Assembly (NCBI GenBank): GCA_002337085.1
Contig: DDFH01000006.1
Span: 1,250,643 to 1,314,642, forward strand
Reading direction: 5' to 3'
DNA length: 64,000 nucleotides
Source of the DNA: Hyphomonadaceae bacterium UBA1933
GTDB lineage: Bacteria; Pseudomonadota; Alphaproteobacteria; Caulobacterales; Aquidulcibacteraceae
The notes under the pieces are model-generated. The model ran no database searches. It had not been told where the DNA came from and saw nothing but the letters and a program-made list of their open reading frames with translations. Shown one piece after another: positions 33,332-42,792 of the stretch (positions are counted from its first letter, which is position 1; the number at the start of each line of letters is the position of its first letter). The position numbers were made by a program, and so were the translations under genes.

Positions 33332-33539
33332 ATAAGATAAATAACGGCGTTTGAACAAAGCCGCTTTTGAGTTCGCGCTATCTATCAGCAGAAATAGACT
33401 TAAACAATTAAAAAAAGCGTAAAAAAATAAAATTTATGCAGCACATGCAATATTTAAAGCATTTACACGTTGCAAGTTTTTTTACAAAGTGAGATATGCG
33501 ATTACCAATTGTAATCAAAATACTAAGGGATAATGCATC

Positions 33540-34160
33540 GTGAGCGTTGATTTTAAAATTGCCCGTAAGAATATGCTTGAAAGCCAGGTTCGTACTAATG
33601 ATGTAAGCGACAAAAAACTGATTGAAGCTATTTTGAAAACCCCGCGTGAAGAGTTTACCAATGGCGATAAAAACTTTGCCTATGCTGAAATAGAGCTTCC
33701 AACTGCATCAGGTCGCAATATTATGAAGGCGCGTGATTTTTCTAAACTTGCACAGGCCGCAGGTGTTACCGCAAATGACGAGGTTTTGGTTATTGGTGGT
33801 GCGTCTTTATATTCTGCTGCAATCTTTGCGGAAGTTGGGGCAAAAGTTACGGTTATTGATACAATTGATTGTGCATATGATGGTGTTACTGTCGTAAAAG
33901 GTGATATCGCCACATTAAAAGAAGTTTCTGGCAAAAAATTCGATGTGGTTTTTGTTGATGGTGCGGTTGAAACCATCCCGGTTGAATGGTTTGCTGCTGT
34001 GAAAGATGGCGGAAACCTTGCTTTGTTCAAATATGAAAACGGTCGCTCTTCTGGTCATTTATATGTGATTTCAGGAAATACACATTCTTATCGCTCTTTA
34101 TTCGAGGCAAATGTTTCAAAACTTCCTGAGCTTAATGCGAAAAGAGAATTTGTATTTTAA
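33540..34160 (+). CDS. Degenerate protein-L-isoaspartate methyltransferase-like protein
   Basis: A 206-residue protein resembling the PCMT-like protein that precedes tolC and popZ in many alphaproteobacteria. The start KIARKNMLESQVRTNDVSDKKLIEAI and the FDVVFVDGAVETIP segment fit the family. The AdoMet-binding loop, normally G-x-G-x-G-Y, reads VLVIGGASLYSAA, and the substrate-binding segment that starts with Ser-Gln-Pro in true PCMT enzymes reads LPTASGRN. Methyltransferase activity is therefore doubtful. The start is GTG 33540. It precedes popZ; the TolC gene that usually lies between them is missing. Confidence 0.75.
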   Translation: MSVDFKIARKNMLESQVRTNDVSDKKLIEAILKTPREEFTNGDKNFAYAEIELPTASGRNIMKARDFSKLAQAAGVTANDEVLVIGGASLYSAAIFAEVGAKVTVIDTIDCAYDGVTVVKGDIATLKEVSGKKFDVVFVDGAVETIPVEWFAAVKDGGNLALFKYENGRSSGHLYVISGNTHSYRSLFEANVSKLPELNAKREFVF

Positions 34161-34301
34161 TCTGATTAGTAATATTGTCTAATTTTAATAAATACTTATC
34201 TATATTTACCAAATGATAAGTTTCTGGACGTTATTAGTGAAATCAGTTTATTCTGTAAGCCATTTTATTGATTCGGGGCTTAAATTTTTCAAGGGGGCGA
34301 C

Positions 34302-35036
34302 ATGAGCGCGGCAGAAGCACAATCAGAACCAACCATGGAAGAGATTTTGGCATCTATTCGTCGAATTATCTCTGAAGATGATGCCCCAAAGGCTGCGGCA
34401 GAAGAATCTCCTGATGAGGTTCTGGATTTGCAGCAGGCTGCTGAACCAGTTTTTGAACCAGAACCAGAGCCGATGCCTGAACCAGTTGCTGAAACTGTTT
34501 CACCCGACTTTGACTTTGACGCATTGCCAATGGATGACGATTTTGCGCAGGTCGCAGAAGAAGAGCCTGTGGTTGCTTTTGATGAGCCTGATGAAATCAT
34601 TGCGGTTGATCGTGAGCCAGAGTTTGAGCCTGAACCTATGGCGGATTTTGACGCTTTCTCAGAACCTGAGCCAGAGCCTGCACCACAACCGATTATGGAA
34701 GACAGCGCGCCGCCACCAATTTTTATGGCAGAGCCAGTACAACAACCTGCACCGCAACCACAACCGCAAACAACCTATCAGCCAAAAGTTATCCCACCAC
34801 ATCTTGAGGAAACAATTGGCTTGATTGGCGCCGATGCGGCAAATGCGGCGTCTGATGCCTTTGCTAAATTGGGTCCTGCGATGCCTGGTCACTTTGCATC
34901 TGGTCCATCTGTTGAAGAATTGGTTGCCTATTTGCTTAAACCAATGCTTAAAGATTGGCTTGATAAAAACCTTCCACGCATTGTTGAAGAACGCGTCGAG
35001 GCCGAGCTTGCAAGGATTGCACGCCGTGGTTTTTAG
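34302..35036 (+). CDS. popZ: Polar organizing protein PopZ (DUF2497)
   Basis: A 244-residue protein with the three-part layout of PopZ: a short N-terminal helix with EPTMEEILASIRRIISED (residues 8-25), a long acidic Pro/Glu-rich disordered linker (about 28-155), and a C-terminal oligomerisation region with PSVEELVAYLLKPMLKDW and LPRIVEERVEAELARIARRGF. PopZ self-assembles at the cell pole, anchors ParB/centromere and recruits cell-cycle regulators. An AAGGGGG ribosome binding site precedes the ATG. Gene order (PCMT-like, popZ, valS) matches Caulobacter except for the lost tolC. It ends at the hairpin at 35138. Confidence 0.92.
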   Translation: MSAAEAQSEPTMEEILASIRRIISEDDAPKAAAEESPDEVLDLQQAAEPVFEPEPEPMPEPVAETVSPDFDFDALPMDDDFAQVAEEEPVVAFDEPDEIIAVDREPEFEPEPMADFDAFSEPEPEPAPQPIMEDSAPPPIFMAEPVQQPAPQPQPQTTYQPKVIPPHLEETIGLIGADAANAASDAFAKLGPAMPGHFASGPSVEELVAYLLKPMLKDWLDKNLPRIVEERVEAELARIARRGF

Positions 35037-35137
35037 GCGGGGATAGGGTAGATTGATATTTGGTCTATCCCAGAAATGCTCCAAACTACTGGTAAAATCA
35101 TAAAAAAACGCTGATTTTACACAATTTATATCTTCAA

Positions 35138-35174
35138 AAATAAAGCCCGTGCGTATAATACGGGCTTTATTTTT
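35138..35174 (+). terminator. Rho-independent terminator after popZ, with a -10 element in its loop
   Basis: AAATAAAGCCCG, an 11-nt loop, CGGGCTTTATTT, then TT. The loop contains a perfect TATAAT (35154-35159). A transcript begun from it would start near 35166, inside the right arm. It would thus escape the hairpin and give valS a leader of about 37 nt. The -35 at this spacing (TCTTCA) is weak. Confidence 0.8.
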
Positions 35175-35202
35175 AATATTTGCGGATTGTCGCAGGGTAA
35201 AC

Positions 35203-37929
35203 ATGTTAGAACCGAATTTTTCGTCAAAGTCACAAGAAGCTGAAATTTATAAAAAATGGGAAGACGCGGGCGCGTTTAAACCAGATATGGAAGGCAATAA
35301 AGCACCATATTCAATGGTTATTCCGCCGCCAAACGTCACTGGATCTTTGCACCTTGGGCATGCGCTAAATAATACTCTGCAAGATATTCTTGCACGTTTT
35401 GAGCGTATGCGCGGAAAGTCTGTTTTGTGGCAACCGGGTCTCGACCATGCCGGTATTGCAACCCAAATGGTGGTTGAACGCCAACTTGCCCAAGCGGGTG
35501 GCAATGAAAGTCGTGCTTCTTTGGGGCGTGAAAAATTTATCGAACGCGTTTGGCAATGGAAAGCGGAATCAGGCGGCACAATTGTTTCGCAGCTTAAACG
35601 CCTTGGTGCATCATGCGACTGGTCACGTGAACGTTTTACAATGGATGAAGGGCTTAGTGATGCCGTTCTAAAAGTATTCGTACAGCTTCATAAAGAAGGT
35701 TTGATTTACCGCGCAAAGCGTTTGGTGAATTGGGATCCGCATTTTGAAACCGCAATTTCTGATCTTGAAGTTATCAATGAAGAAAAGGCGGGGCATTTCT
35801 GGCATTTTAAATACCCGCTTGAAAATGGCGAAACCTATGAATTTCCAATTGCTTTTGATGAAGAAGGCAATCCAACCGAATATGAAACCCGCAATTATAT
35901 TTCAATCGCGACTACACGCCCTGAAACCATGCTGGGTGACGGTGCGGTTGCGGTGCATCCAGCTGATAAACGCTATGCGCCGATTGTTGGTAAAAAGGTT
36001 CTTTTGCCACTTGCGGATCGTTACATTCCAATCATTGCCGATGAATATCCTGATCCTGATTTTGGTTCGGGTGCGGTAAAAATTACCGGCGCGCATGATT
36101 TCAACGACTATAAGGTTGCGCAGCGTCACAATCTGCCGATGTATGAATTGATGGATACCAAGGCACGCATGGCGGATGCTGATTTTATCCCTGCGAAATA
36201 TCGTGGCCTTGATAGGTTTGAAGCGCGCAAACAAATTGTTGCCGATATTGATGCACTTGGTCTTTTGTTAGAGGTTGAGGATAAAGCCATTTCGCAACCA
36301 ATTGGCGATCGCTCTGGCGTGGTTATTGAACCAATGTTGACCGACCAATGGTATGTTGACGCCAAAACCCTTTCTGTTCCTGCGCTTGAGGCAGTAAAAA
36401 GCGGAAACGTAACCTTTACGCCAGATAATTGGAAAGAAACTTATTTCCAATGGCTAGAGAATATTGAGCCATGGTGCATTTCCCGCCAATTATGGTGGGG
36501 GCATCGTATTCCTGCATGGTATGATGAAAATGGCAATATTTTCGTTGAATTGACTGAAGAAGAAGCACAAAAAGCGGCGGATGCAAAAAATGGCGTGCCA
36601 ACCAAATTAAAACGTGATGAAGACGTGCTTGATACATGGTTCTCATCTGGTCTTTGGCCGTTTTCAACATTGGGATGGCCTGAAAAAACCGAATATTTGG
36701 ATAAATTCTATCCAACCACAACACTTGTAACCATGTTTGACATCATCTTCTTCTGGGTTGCCAGAATGATGATGATGGGCATCCATTTTACCGGTAAAGC
36801 ACCATTTAAAAACATAATTATCCATTCGCGCGTTGTCGACGAAAAAGGAAAGAAAATGTCAAAGTCCAAGGGCAATATTATTGACCCTGTGCCTTTGATT
36901 GATGAATATGGTGCCGATGCGTTGCGCTTCTGTCTTGCGATTGCTGCGGGCCCTGGGCGTGACATTAGAATGAGCGCGAAACGGGTTGAAGGTTATCGTA
37001 ATTTTGGTACAAAATTATGGAATGCGGCGCGTTTCTGCCAAATGAATGAATGCGTAAGCGATGCAGCTTTTGACCCATCAAAAGTAACACATACATTGAA
37101 CAAATGGATTGTGTCCCAAGTTGCCCGCACCGCAAAAGATATTGAACGCAATCTCGAAAGCTTTAGGTTTGATGAGGCTGCGGGAACTTTATATTCCTTC
37201 ATTTGGAATATTTTCTGTGATTGGTATTTGGAACTTATCAAGCCATTATTAAACGGTGAGGATGAGGAATTAAAAACCGAAACCCGCAAAACCGCCGCAT
37301 GGGTAATTGATGAAATCTTGAAACTTCTTCACCCATTCATGCCATTCATAACCGAAGAATTATGGGGCAAGGTTGCGGAATTTGGGCATGGTCGTGAAGA
37401 CATGCTTATTAATCAGTCATGGCCAAAATACCCACTAGCACTTATTGATGATGGTGTTGAAAAAGAAATTGCATGGGTGATTGATTTGATTTCAGGCATT
37501 CGTTCATTGCGTGCCGAAACCAATATCAATGCCGGCACAAAAATCACCGCGATTTTGGTTGGTGGAACTCAAGAAAGCACCAATTTGCTTGAAAAATATC
37601 AAGACGTTATCGACCGTTTGGCACGCCTTGAATATTCAACTTCGGCAAATGAAACCCCAAAAGGTTCTGTGACATTCGTCCATAATGAGGCCGTGGTGGC
37701 ATTGCCGCTTGCGGGCGTTTTGGATGTTGAGGCAGAAAAAGTTCGCCTTGCCAAAGAGGTGGCGCGTTGTATTACTGAAATCAAGAAGATTGAAGGCAAA
37801 TTGGGCAATGAAAACTTTGTTGCCCGCGCCCCGCAAGAAGTTGTTGATGAACAAAAAGAACGCCTTGCTGGCTATCAAAACGAAAAAGACAAATATTCCA
37901 ATGCACTAGCAAAATTGGATGAGATTTAA
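35203..37929 (+). CDS. valS: Valyl-tRNA synthetase
   Basis: A 908-residue class I synthetase. The HIGH motif is in NVTGSLHLGHALNN and KMSKS in GKKMSKSKGNIIDP. The editing domain (TTRPETMLGDGAVAVHP) and anticodon-binding domain are complete, and the C-terminal coiled-coil arm typical of ValRS (AEKVRLAKEVARCITEIKKI) is present. ATG 35203 with AGGG upstream is the start; codons further upstream overlap the popZ terminator. Confidence 0.97.
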   Translation: MLEPNFSSKSQEAEIYKKWEDAGAFKPDMEGNKAPYSMVIPPPNVTGSLHLGHALNNTLQDILARFERMRGKSVLWQPGLDHAGIATQMVVERQLAQAGGNESRASLGREKFIERVWQWKAESGGTIVSQLKRLGASCDWSRERFTMDEGLSDAVLKVFVQLHKEGLIYRAKRLVNWDPHFETAISDLEVINEEKAGHFWHFKYPLENGETYEFPIAFDEEGNPTEYETRNYISIATTRPETMLGDGAVAVHPADKRYAPIVGKKVLLPLADRYIPIIADEYPDPDFGSGAVKITGAHDFNDYKVAQRHNLPMYELMDTKARMADADFIPAKYRGLDRFEARKQIVADIDALGLLLEVEDKAISQPIGDRSGVVIEPMLTDQWYVDAKTLSVPALEAVKSGNVTFTPDNWKETYFQWLENIEPWCISRQLWWGHRIPAWYDENGNIFVELTEEEAQKAADAKNGVPTKLKRDEDVLDTWFSSGLWPFSTLGWPEKTEYLDKFYPTTTLVTMFDIIFFWVARMMMMGIHFTGKAPFKNIIIHSRVVDEKGKKMSKSKGNIIDPVPLIDEYGADALRFCLAIAAGPGRDIRMSAKRVEGYRNFGTKLWNAARFCQMNECVSDAAFDPSKVTHTLNKWIVSQVARTAKDIERNLESFRFDEAAGTLYSFIWNIFCDWYLELIKPLLNGEDEELKTETRKTAAWVIDEILKLLHPFMPFITEELWGKVAEFGHGREDMLINQSWPKYPLALIDDGVEKEIAWVIDLISGIRSLRAETNINAGTKITAILVGGTQESTNLLEKYQDVIDRLARLEYSTSANETPKGSVTFVHNEAVVALPLAGVLDVEAEKVRLAKEVARCITEIKKIEGKLGNENFVARAPQEVVDEQKERLAGYQNEKDKYSNALAKLDEI

Positions 37930-37931
37930 AT

Positions 37932-37972
37932 AAAAATCCCCCTTTCATAAAATTTGTAAGGGGGATTTTTAA
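37932..37972 (+). terminator. Rho-independent terminator after valS
   Basis: AAAAATCCCCCTT, 13-nt loop, AAGGGGGATTTTT. Confidence 0.9.
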
Positions 37973-38053
37973 TTTTCTATTTGCCCGCAAACTTATAGAA
38001 AACCTTTCTGTATAAAGCTATTTAATATCCCGTTTGTGGTGTTTAGATAGCGT

Positions 38054-38578
38054 ATGGCAAAATATTTTATTATCCCTGGTTATAGCAAGAATACGGATGC
38101 ACACTGGCAAAGTGTGTGGGCCAATGTCCTGCCCAATGCCCAAGTCATTGAACAAGACAAATGGGAAGGTGTTCACAAGGATGATTGGATTAACCGCATC
38201 GAAGAAACCCTTGCGAATGAAGATTTATCCCAAATCATCCTAATCGGGCATTCATTGGGCGTTGCCACCATTTTACACTGGGTGAAGCAATATGGGCATA
38301 AGGTTCGTGGTGTGCTTTTGGTTGCGCCAACCGATATTGATGATTTAGCCGAACCAATCGAAGCCTATGGCTTTAATCCCATGCCGCTCGAAAAATTGCC
38401 ATTCCCATCGATAATTATTGCCAGCGAGAATGACGTTTGGATTTCATTAAAACGCGCCAATGAATATGCCGAACTTTGGGGTTCGGAAATTGTGAATGTC
38501 GGCAAACTTGGGCATATTAATGCCGATAGTAATCTTGGGGAATGGCAAGTGGGGCAGGGGATTTTGAAGCAGCTTTAA
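38054..38578 (+). CDS. RBBP9/YdeN-type serine hydrolase
   Basis: A 174-residue small alpha/beta hydrolase. The nucleophile elbow is GHSLG (about residue 65), the Asp lies in ASENDVWIS and the His in LGHINADS, forming the triad of the Ser_hydrolase (RBBP9/YdeN) family. It starts KYFIIPGYSKNTDAHWQSVW, the family's N-terminal signature. Cytoplasmic; physiological substrate unknown. It is convergent with prpE. Confidence 0.9.
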   Translation: MAKYFIIPGYSKNTDAHWQSVWANVLPNAQVIEQDKWEGVHKDDWINRIEETLANEDLSQIILIGHSLGVATILHWVKQYGHKVRGVLLVAPTDIDDLAEPIEAYGFNPMPLEKLPFPSIIIASENDVWISLKRANEYAELWGSEIVNVGKLGHINADSNLGEWQVGQGILKQL

Positions 38579-38601
38579 TCAAAAAAATTTACCACAAATA
38601 G

Positions 38602-38640
38602 TTTGCCCCCGTCTTGCGACAGGGGCATTGTTTTTGTTTC
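38602..38640 (+). terminator. Probable terminator between convergent hydrolase and prpE genes
   Basis: GCCCC-C-GTC, loop TTGC, GAC-A-GGGGC (one internal mismatch), followed by ATTGTTTTTG on the plus strand. Confidence 0.65.
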
Positions 38641-38664
38641 CATCCCTTGAAAACGTGAAACTGA

Positions 38665-40539
38665 TTAATATTCGTGACCCATAGCTTCTTTTATGAATTT
38701 TAGTGCTTCTGGATCTTCGATGGTTGCCGGAGTATCAACATTCTCGCCAGATGCAATCTTACGAATTGTCGCACGTAGAATTTTACCAGAACGGGTCTTT
38801 GGAAGCTTTTCAACAATGTGAACATCCTTGAACGCCGCCACCGGACCAATCTCTTTACGGACAAGTGCGATTAGTTCGTAAACCAACACCCCATGCTCGA
38901 TATATTGACCAGATTTAAGCACAACAAATGCAAGCGGGTGTTCACCTTTAAGCACGTCAGGAACACCAATAACCGCGCTTTCGGCAACCGCAGGGTGGGT
39001 CGCAACCACTTGTTCCATTTGACCAGTTGATAGGCGGTGACCGGCAACATTGATGATGTCGTCAATGCGGCTCATAACATGGACGCGACCGTCTTTATCA
39101 ATCATACCGGCGTCACCTGCGGTGTAATAACCAGGGTGGCGTTCAAGATATGATTTAACAAAATGGTCGTGCTTTTGCCAAAGCGTTGGCAAACAACCCG
39201 GAGGAAGCGGAAGTTTAATCGCAATCTCGCCAATTTCTTCGGGGCCAAGGTGGGTTTGGTCTTCGGCAATAACGTGAATATCAAAGCCCGGAACCGGATG
39301 CCCCGCAGAGCCAGCCAAGGTTTCGGTACGCCCCAAGCCAACACAGGTCGCCATAGCAGGCCAGCCAGTTTCGGTTTGCCACCAATGGTCAATAACCGGC
39401 ATTTTAAGGTTATCTTCGGCCCATTTCACTGTGTCTGGATCGGCGCGTTCACCAGCAAGGTAAAGTGCGCGTAAATTGCGTGTGCCTTCACTTTTGATGA
39501 AAAGTGCATCGGGGTCGTCACGGCGCACGGCGCGAATTGCGGTTGGCGCGGTAAAGAATATTTTTACGTCATAATCGCGAATAACACGCCAGAACGTTCC
39601 GGCATTTGGTGTGCCAACTGGCTTGCCTTCAAAAATTACCGTAGTTGAACCGTTTAAAAGCGGCGCATAGGCGATATAAGAGTGACCAACAACCCAACCA
39701 AAATCAGATGCCGACCAGAACACTTCACCCGGCGCAAGGTCATAAATCGCAGGCATAGACCACTTAAGCGCGGTTGCATAACCACCACTGTCACGAACCA
39801 CACCTTTAGGGACACCCGTAGTGCCAGAAGTATAAAGGATATAAAGCGGGTCGGTCGATTTAACCGAAACGCATGGGTGCGGCGCAGATTTTTGATAAGC
39901 CCGCGCCCAGTTTACATCGGCATCAGGGTCAAGCAAATTAGAATGAATTTCACGTTGGAAAATAACGGCTTTTTCAACCTTATGCGTGGCAATTTCGCGT
40001 GCCGCGTCCAAAAGTGGCTTATATTCAACCAAACGACCGGGTTCGATGCCAACCGATGCCGACATGATAAGTTTTGGTGTTGCGTCGTCAATACGTTTCG
40101 CAAGCTCGGGTGCGGCAAAGCCACCGAAAACCATTGAGTGAATTGCACCAAGACGTGCGCATGCAAGCATTGCAAACAATGTCTCTGGAATCATTGGCAT
40201 ATAAATAATAACGCGGTCGCCCTTGGTAACGCCCAAATCGGCAATCATACCGGCAACACGGGAAACCTGCTCTTGCACGTCTTTATAAGTATATTTTTTT
40301 ACGGTGTTGGTAACCGGGCTATCATAAATAACCGCAAGCTGATCACCACGACCATTTTCAACATGGCGGTCAACCGCGTTATAGCATACGTTTAATTCGC
40401 CATCCGCAAACCAACCTTCACCCTCTGTATATCCGGTGGTTGGCTTTTTATACCACGTGATTTGCTCGGCGGCGTTTAGCCAAAAAGTATCACGGTCTTC
40501 AATAGATTGACGATAGGCTTCTGTGTATAGGTCTGTCAC
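38665..40539 (-). CDS. prpE: Propionyl-CoA synthetase (acyl-CoA synthetase family)
   Basis: A 624-residue AMP-forming acyl-CoA synthetase. The ATP loop is YILYTSGTTGVPKGVV, the core DHWWQTETGWP, and the C-terminal catalytic Lys lies in LPKTRSGKILRATIRKIA. The segments VRDSGGYATALKWSM, FWSASDFGWVVGHSYI, GKPVGTPNAGTFWRV and PATIEDPEAL point to the PrpE branch rather than AcsA. GTG 40539 with GGGGA 6 nt upstream is preferred to an earlier start that would add 28 residues without similarity. It activates propionate or related short acids. Neighbouring genes of propionate use are not in the window. Confidence 0.88.
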   Translation of the reverse strand: MTDLYTEAYRQSIEDRDTFWLNAAEQITWYKKPTTGYTEGEGWFADGELNVCYNAVDRHVENGRGDQLAVIYDSPVTNTVKKYTYKDVQEQVSRVAGMIADLGVTKGDRVIIYMPMIPETLFAMLACARLGAIHSMVFGGFAAPELAKRIDDATPKLIMSASVGIEPGRLVEYKPLLDAAREIATHKVEKAVIFQREIHSNLLDPDADVNWARAYQKSAPHPCVSVKSTDPLYILYTSGTTGVPKGVVRDSGGYATALKWSMPAIYDLAPGEVFWSASDFGWVVGHSYIAYAPLLNGSTTVIFEGKPVGTPNAGTFWRVIRDYDVKIFFTAPTAIRAVRRDDPDALFIKSEGTRNLRALYLAGERADPDTVKWAEDNLKMPVIDHWWQTETGWPAMATCVGLGRTETLAGSAGHPVPGFDIHVIAEDQTHLGPEEIGEIAIKLPLPPGCLPTLWQKHDHFVKSYLERHPGYYTAGDAGMIDKDGRVHVMSRIDDIINVAGHRLSTGQMEQVVATHPAVAESAVIGVPDVLKGEHPLAFVVLKSGQYIEHGVLVYELIALVRKEIGPVAAFKDVHIVEKLPKTRSGKILRATIRKIASGENVDTPATIEDPEALKFIKEAMGHEY

Positions 40540-40752
40540 ATTATTCCCCAGTTGCAGTTGTTTAGGTAGATTTTTGGTGATTATTGTTTTTGAGGGCAAC
40601 AGATTAGCAAAAACGCATAACAAAGCATCATGGCAATAAGTCTAATCATACTAAAGGCTAGGACTGAAAACCAAATTAGTCTATTGAGTTTATACTTGTT
40701 TAAGTTGTTTCCAACGATTGCTCATAAAAATTAAATTGAGGCCATATTAAAA

Positions 40753-42714
40753 ATGAGAGCTTTTTATTCTGCTCATAAATCAAAATTTATTTCAGATACA
40801 AATGAGCAAATCCTTGGCGAATTAGCACAGGCAAACCATTTTTCACTTGATATCAATCAAAAAAATGCCTGGATTGAAGAGATAGATATATTAAAAGATG
40901 AGATGAAAGATATTGAAGATTTTACAATATTTATTGAATTTACAATCCCGCGGATGGGTAAAAGGGCGGATGCAATAATTGTAATTTCAAACTTAATATT
41001 CGTAATTGAATTTAAAGTAGGTAGTAATTCGTTTGATAATTATGCAATAGAACAAGTTGAAGATTATGCTCTTGATTTAAAAAACTTCCACGAAGGAAGC
41101 CATAACTTAACAATAATTCCAATTTTAATTGCTACTAAATCTAAGAAATCTAAGTTTATTCAATTGGAAATGCCAATTGGGCAAGTATTTAAACCGCTAC
41201 TTATTTGCAAAGAAGATTTAAGTACAGTGTTAAAGCTTATATGTAGTAACGTAGACCAGCAGAAATTTGATGCAATACAATGGTCAAAACGTGGATATCG
41301 CCCCACACCAACTATTATTGAAGCTGCCAGAAGTCTTTATGCAAAACACAATGTAGCTGATATCACCCGATCGGATTCTGGTGCTGCAAATCTAACCTCA
41401 ACTCAAAAGGAGGTTGAAAGCATTATAGAGTTTTCGAGAGTTAATTTACAAAAATCCATTGTTTTTATAACAGGTGTTCCAGGTGCGGGAAAAACTTTGG
41501 CAGGTTTAAATATCGCAACGTCAAGATTTGATCTGGAAAAGTCAAATCATGCAACATTTTTGTCTGGGAATGGGCCGCTTGTTGAGGTGTTAAAGGAGGC
41601 ATTAATCAGAGATGAGCATTCTAGGAAAGGTGTGACTAAATCTATGGCCCAAAACAAAGTTAGAGGGTTCATACAAAATATTCATAAATTCAGGGATGAA
41701 TATGCTTCAAACTTTAATATTCCTTCAGATCATATAGTTATTTTTGATGAAGCGCAGCGTGCATGGAATAAGTCACAAACATCGAATTTCATGCAAAGAA
41801 AACGCGGTATTTTAAACTTTGAAATGTCTGAGCCTGAGTTTTTGATAAGTGTAATGGATAGACGTGAAGATTGGTGTACCATAATTTGTTTAATTGGTGG
41901 CGGACAAGAAATTAATACAGGTGAAGCGGGGCTTTCCGAATGGATTGATGCCTTAAATAATCATTTTAAAGATTGGCACGTATTTGCGTCTAAAAATATT
42001 GTTCAACAGGAATATGATCTAAACAATAATTCGAAAGCGGCTATCGCATCAGGAAGAGTGAAAACATTAGATAACTTACACTTAAATGTTTCATTGCGCT
42101 CATTCAGGGCTGAAACAGTTTCAAGATATGTTTCTCAAGTATTAGATGGCGAAAGAAATAGAGCAAACCAAGAGCTTGGAAAATTTATTGGAAATTACCC
42201 AATCTATATAACGCGTGAATTGGGAATAGCAAAAAAATGGATAAGAGAAAAAGCCCGTGGCAGCGAAAGATATGGGATATTAGCATCTTCTGGTGCCAAT
42301 CGTTTAAAGCCAGAAGGGATAAATGTAAAAGTTGAAATTGACCCAGTTAATTGGTTTTTGAATGATAAATTTGACGTTAGATCTTCTTATTATTTGGAAG
42401 ATGCTGCAACTGAATTCCATGTTCAGGGGTTAGAGTTGGATTGGGCAATTGTATGCTGGGATGCGAATCTGAGACGGAATAATAATCAGTGGAATTATTA
42501 TGACTTTAAGGGTACAAAGTGGCAGTCAGTTAATGATCGATTTAGGCAAATCTACTTGAAGAATTCATATAGGGTTTTATTGACACGTGCGCGTCAAGGG
42601 CAGATAATATATATACCTAAAGGTGATACGTTAGATGGAACCAGAATTCCTGAGTTTTACGATGAAACTTTTCAGTATTTATTAGACTGTGGTTTGGTTG
42701 AAATTATTTCATAG
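40753..42714 (+). CDS. DUF2075 protein: PD-(D/E)xK nuclease domain plus helicase-like ATPase
   Basis: A 653-residue protein. The N-terminal ~200 residues look like a restriction-type nuclease: E62, D73 (GKRADAIIV) and E86-x-K88 (FVIEFKVG). The rest matches DUF2075, a superfamily 1-like ATPase related to the Schlafen helicase group: Walker A GVPGAGKTLAG (241-251), Walker B VIFDEAQRAWN (DEAQ, 332-335), and YRVLLTRARQG near the end as helicase motif VI. Such nuclease-helicase fusions occur in defence islands. It stands alone between prpE and aspS, appears more AT-rich than both, and so looks inserted into a core locus. Anti-phage function is inferred. Confidence 0.85.
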   Translation: MRAFYSAHKSKFISDTNEQILGELAQANHFSLDINQKNAWIEEIDILKDEMKDIEDFTIFIEFTIPRMGKRADAIIVISNLIFVIEFKVGSNSFDNYAIEQVEDYALDLKNFHEGSHNLTIIPILIATKSKKSKFIQLEMPIGQVFKPLLICKEDLSTVLKLICSNVDQQKFDAIQWSKRGYRPTPTIIEAARSLYAKHNVADITRSDSGAANLTSTQKEVESIIEFSRVNLQKSIVFITGVPGAGKTLAGLNIATSRFDLEKSNHATFLSGNGPLVEVLKEALIRDEHSRKGVTKSMAQNKVRGFIQNIHKFRDEYASNFNIPSDHIVIFDEAQRAWNKSQTSNFMQRKRGILNFEMSEPEFLISVMDRREDWCTIICLIGGGQEINTGEAGLSEWIDALNNHFKDWHVFASKNIVQQEYDLNNNSKAAIASGRVKTLDNLHLNVSLRSFRAETVSRYVSQVLDGERNRANQELGKFIGNYPIYITRELGIAKKWIREKARGSERYGILASSGANRLKPEGINVKVEIDPVNWFLNDKFDVRSSYYLEDAATEFHVQGLELDWAIVCWDANLRRNNNQWNYYDFKGTKWQSVNDRFRQIYLKNSYRVLLTRARQGQIIYIPKGDTLDGTRIPEFYDETFQYLLDCGLVEIIS

Positions 42715-42732
42715 ATATTCAACTCCCAACAA

Positions 42733-42762
42733 AAAAGCCACTCAATTATGAGTGGCTTTTGT
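42733..42762. terminator. Two-way terminator between the DUF2075 gene and aspS
   Basis: AAAAGCCACTCA, loop ATTA, TGAGTGGCTTTT, with A- and T-tracts on both sides, between convergent genes. Confidence 0.9.
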
Positions 42763-42792
42763 ATGATTGTTGTTGCTTGGTTGCAATAGAAA

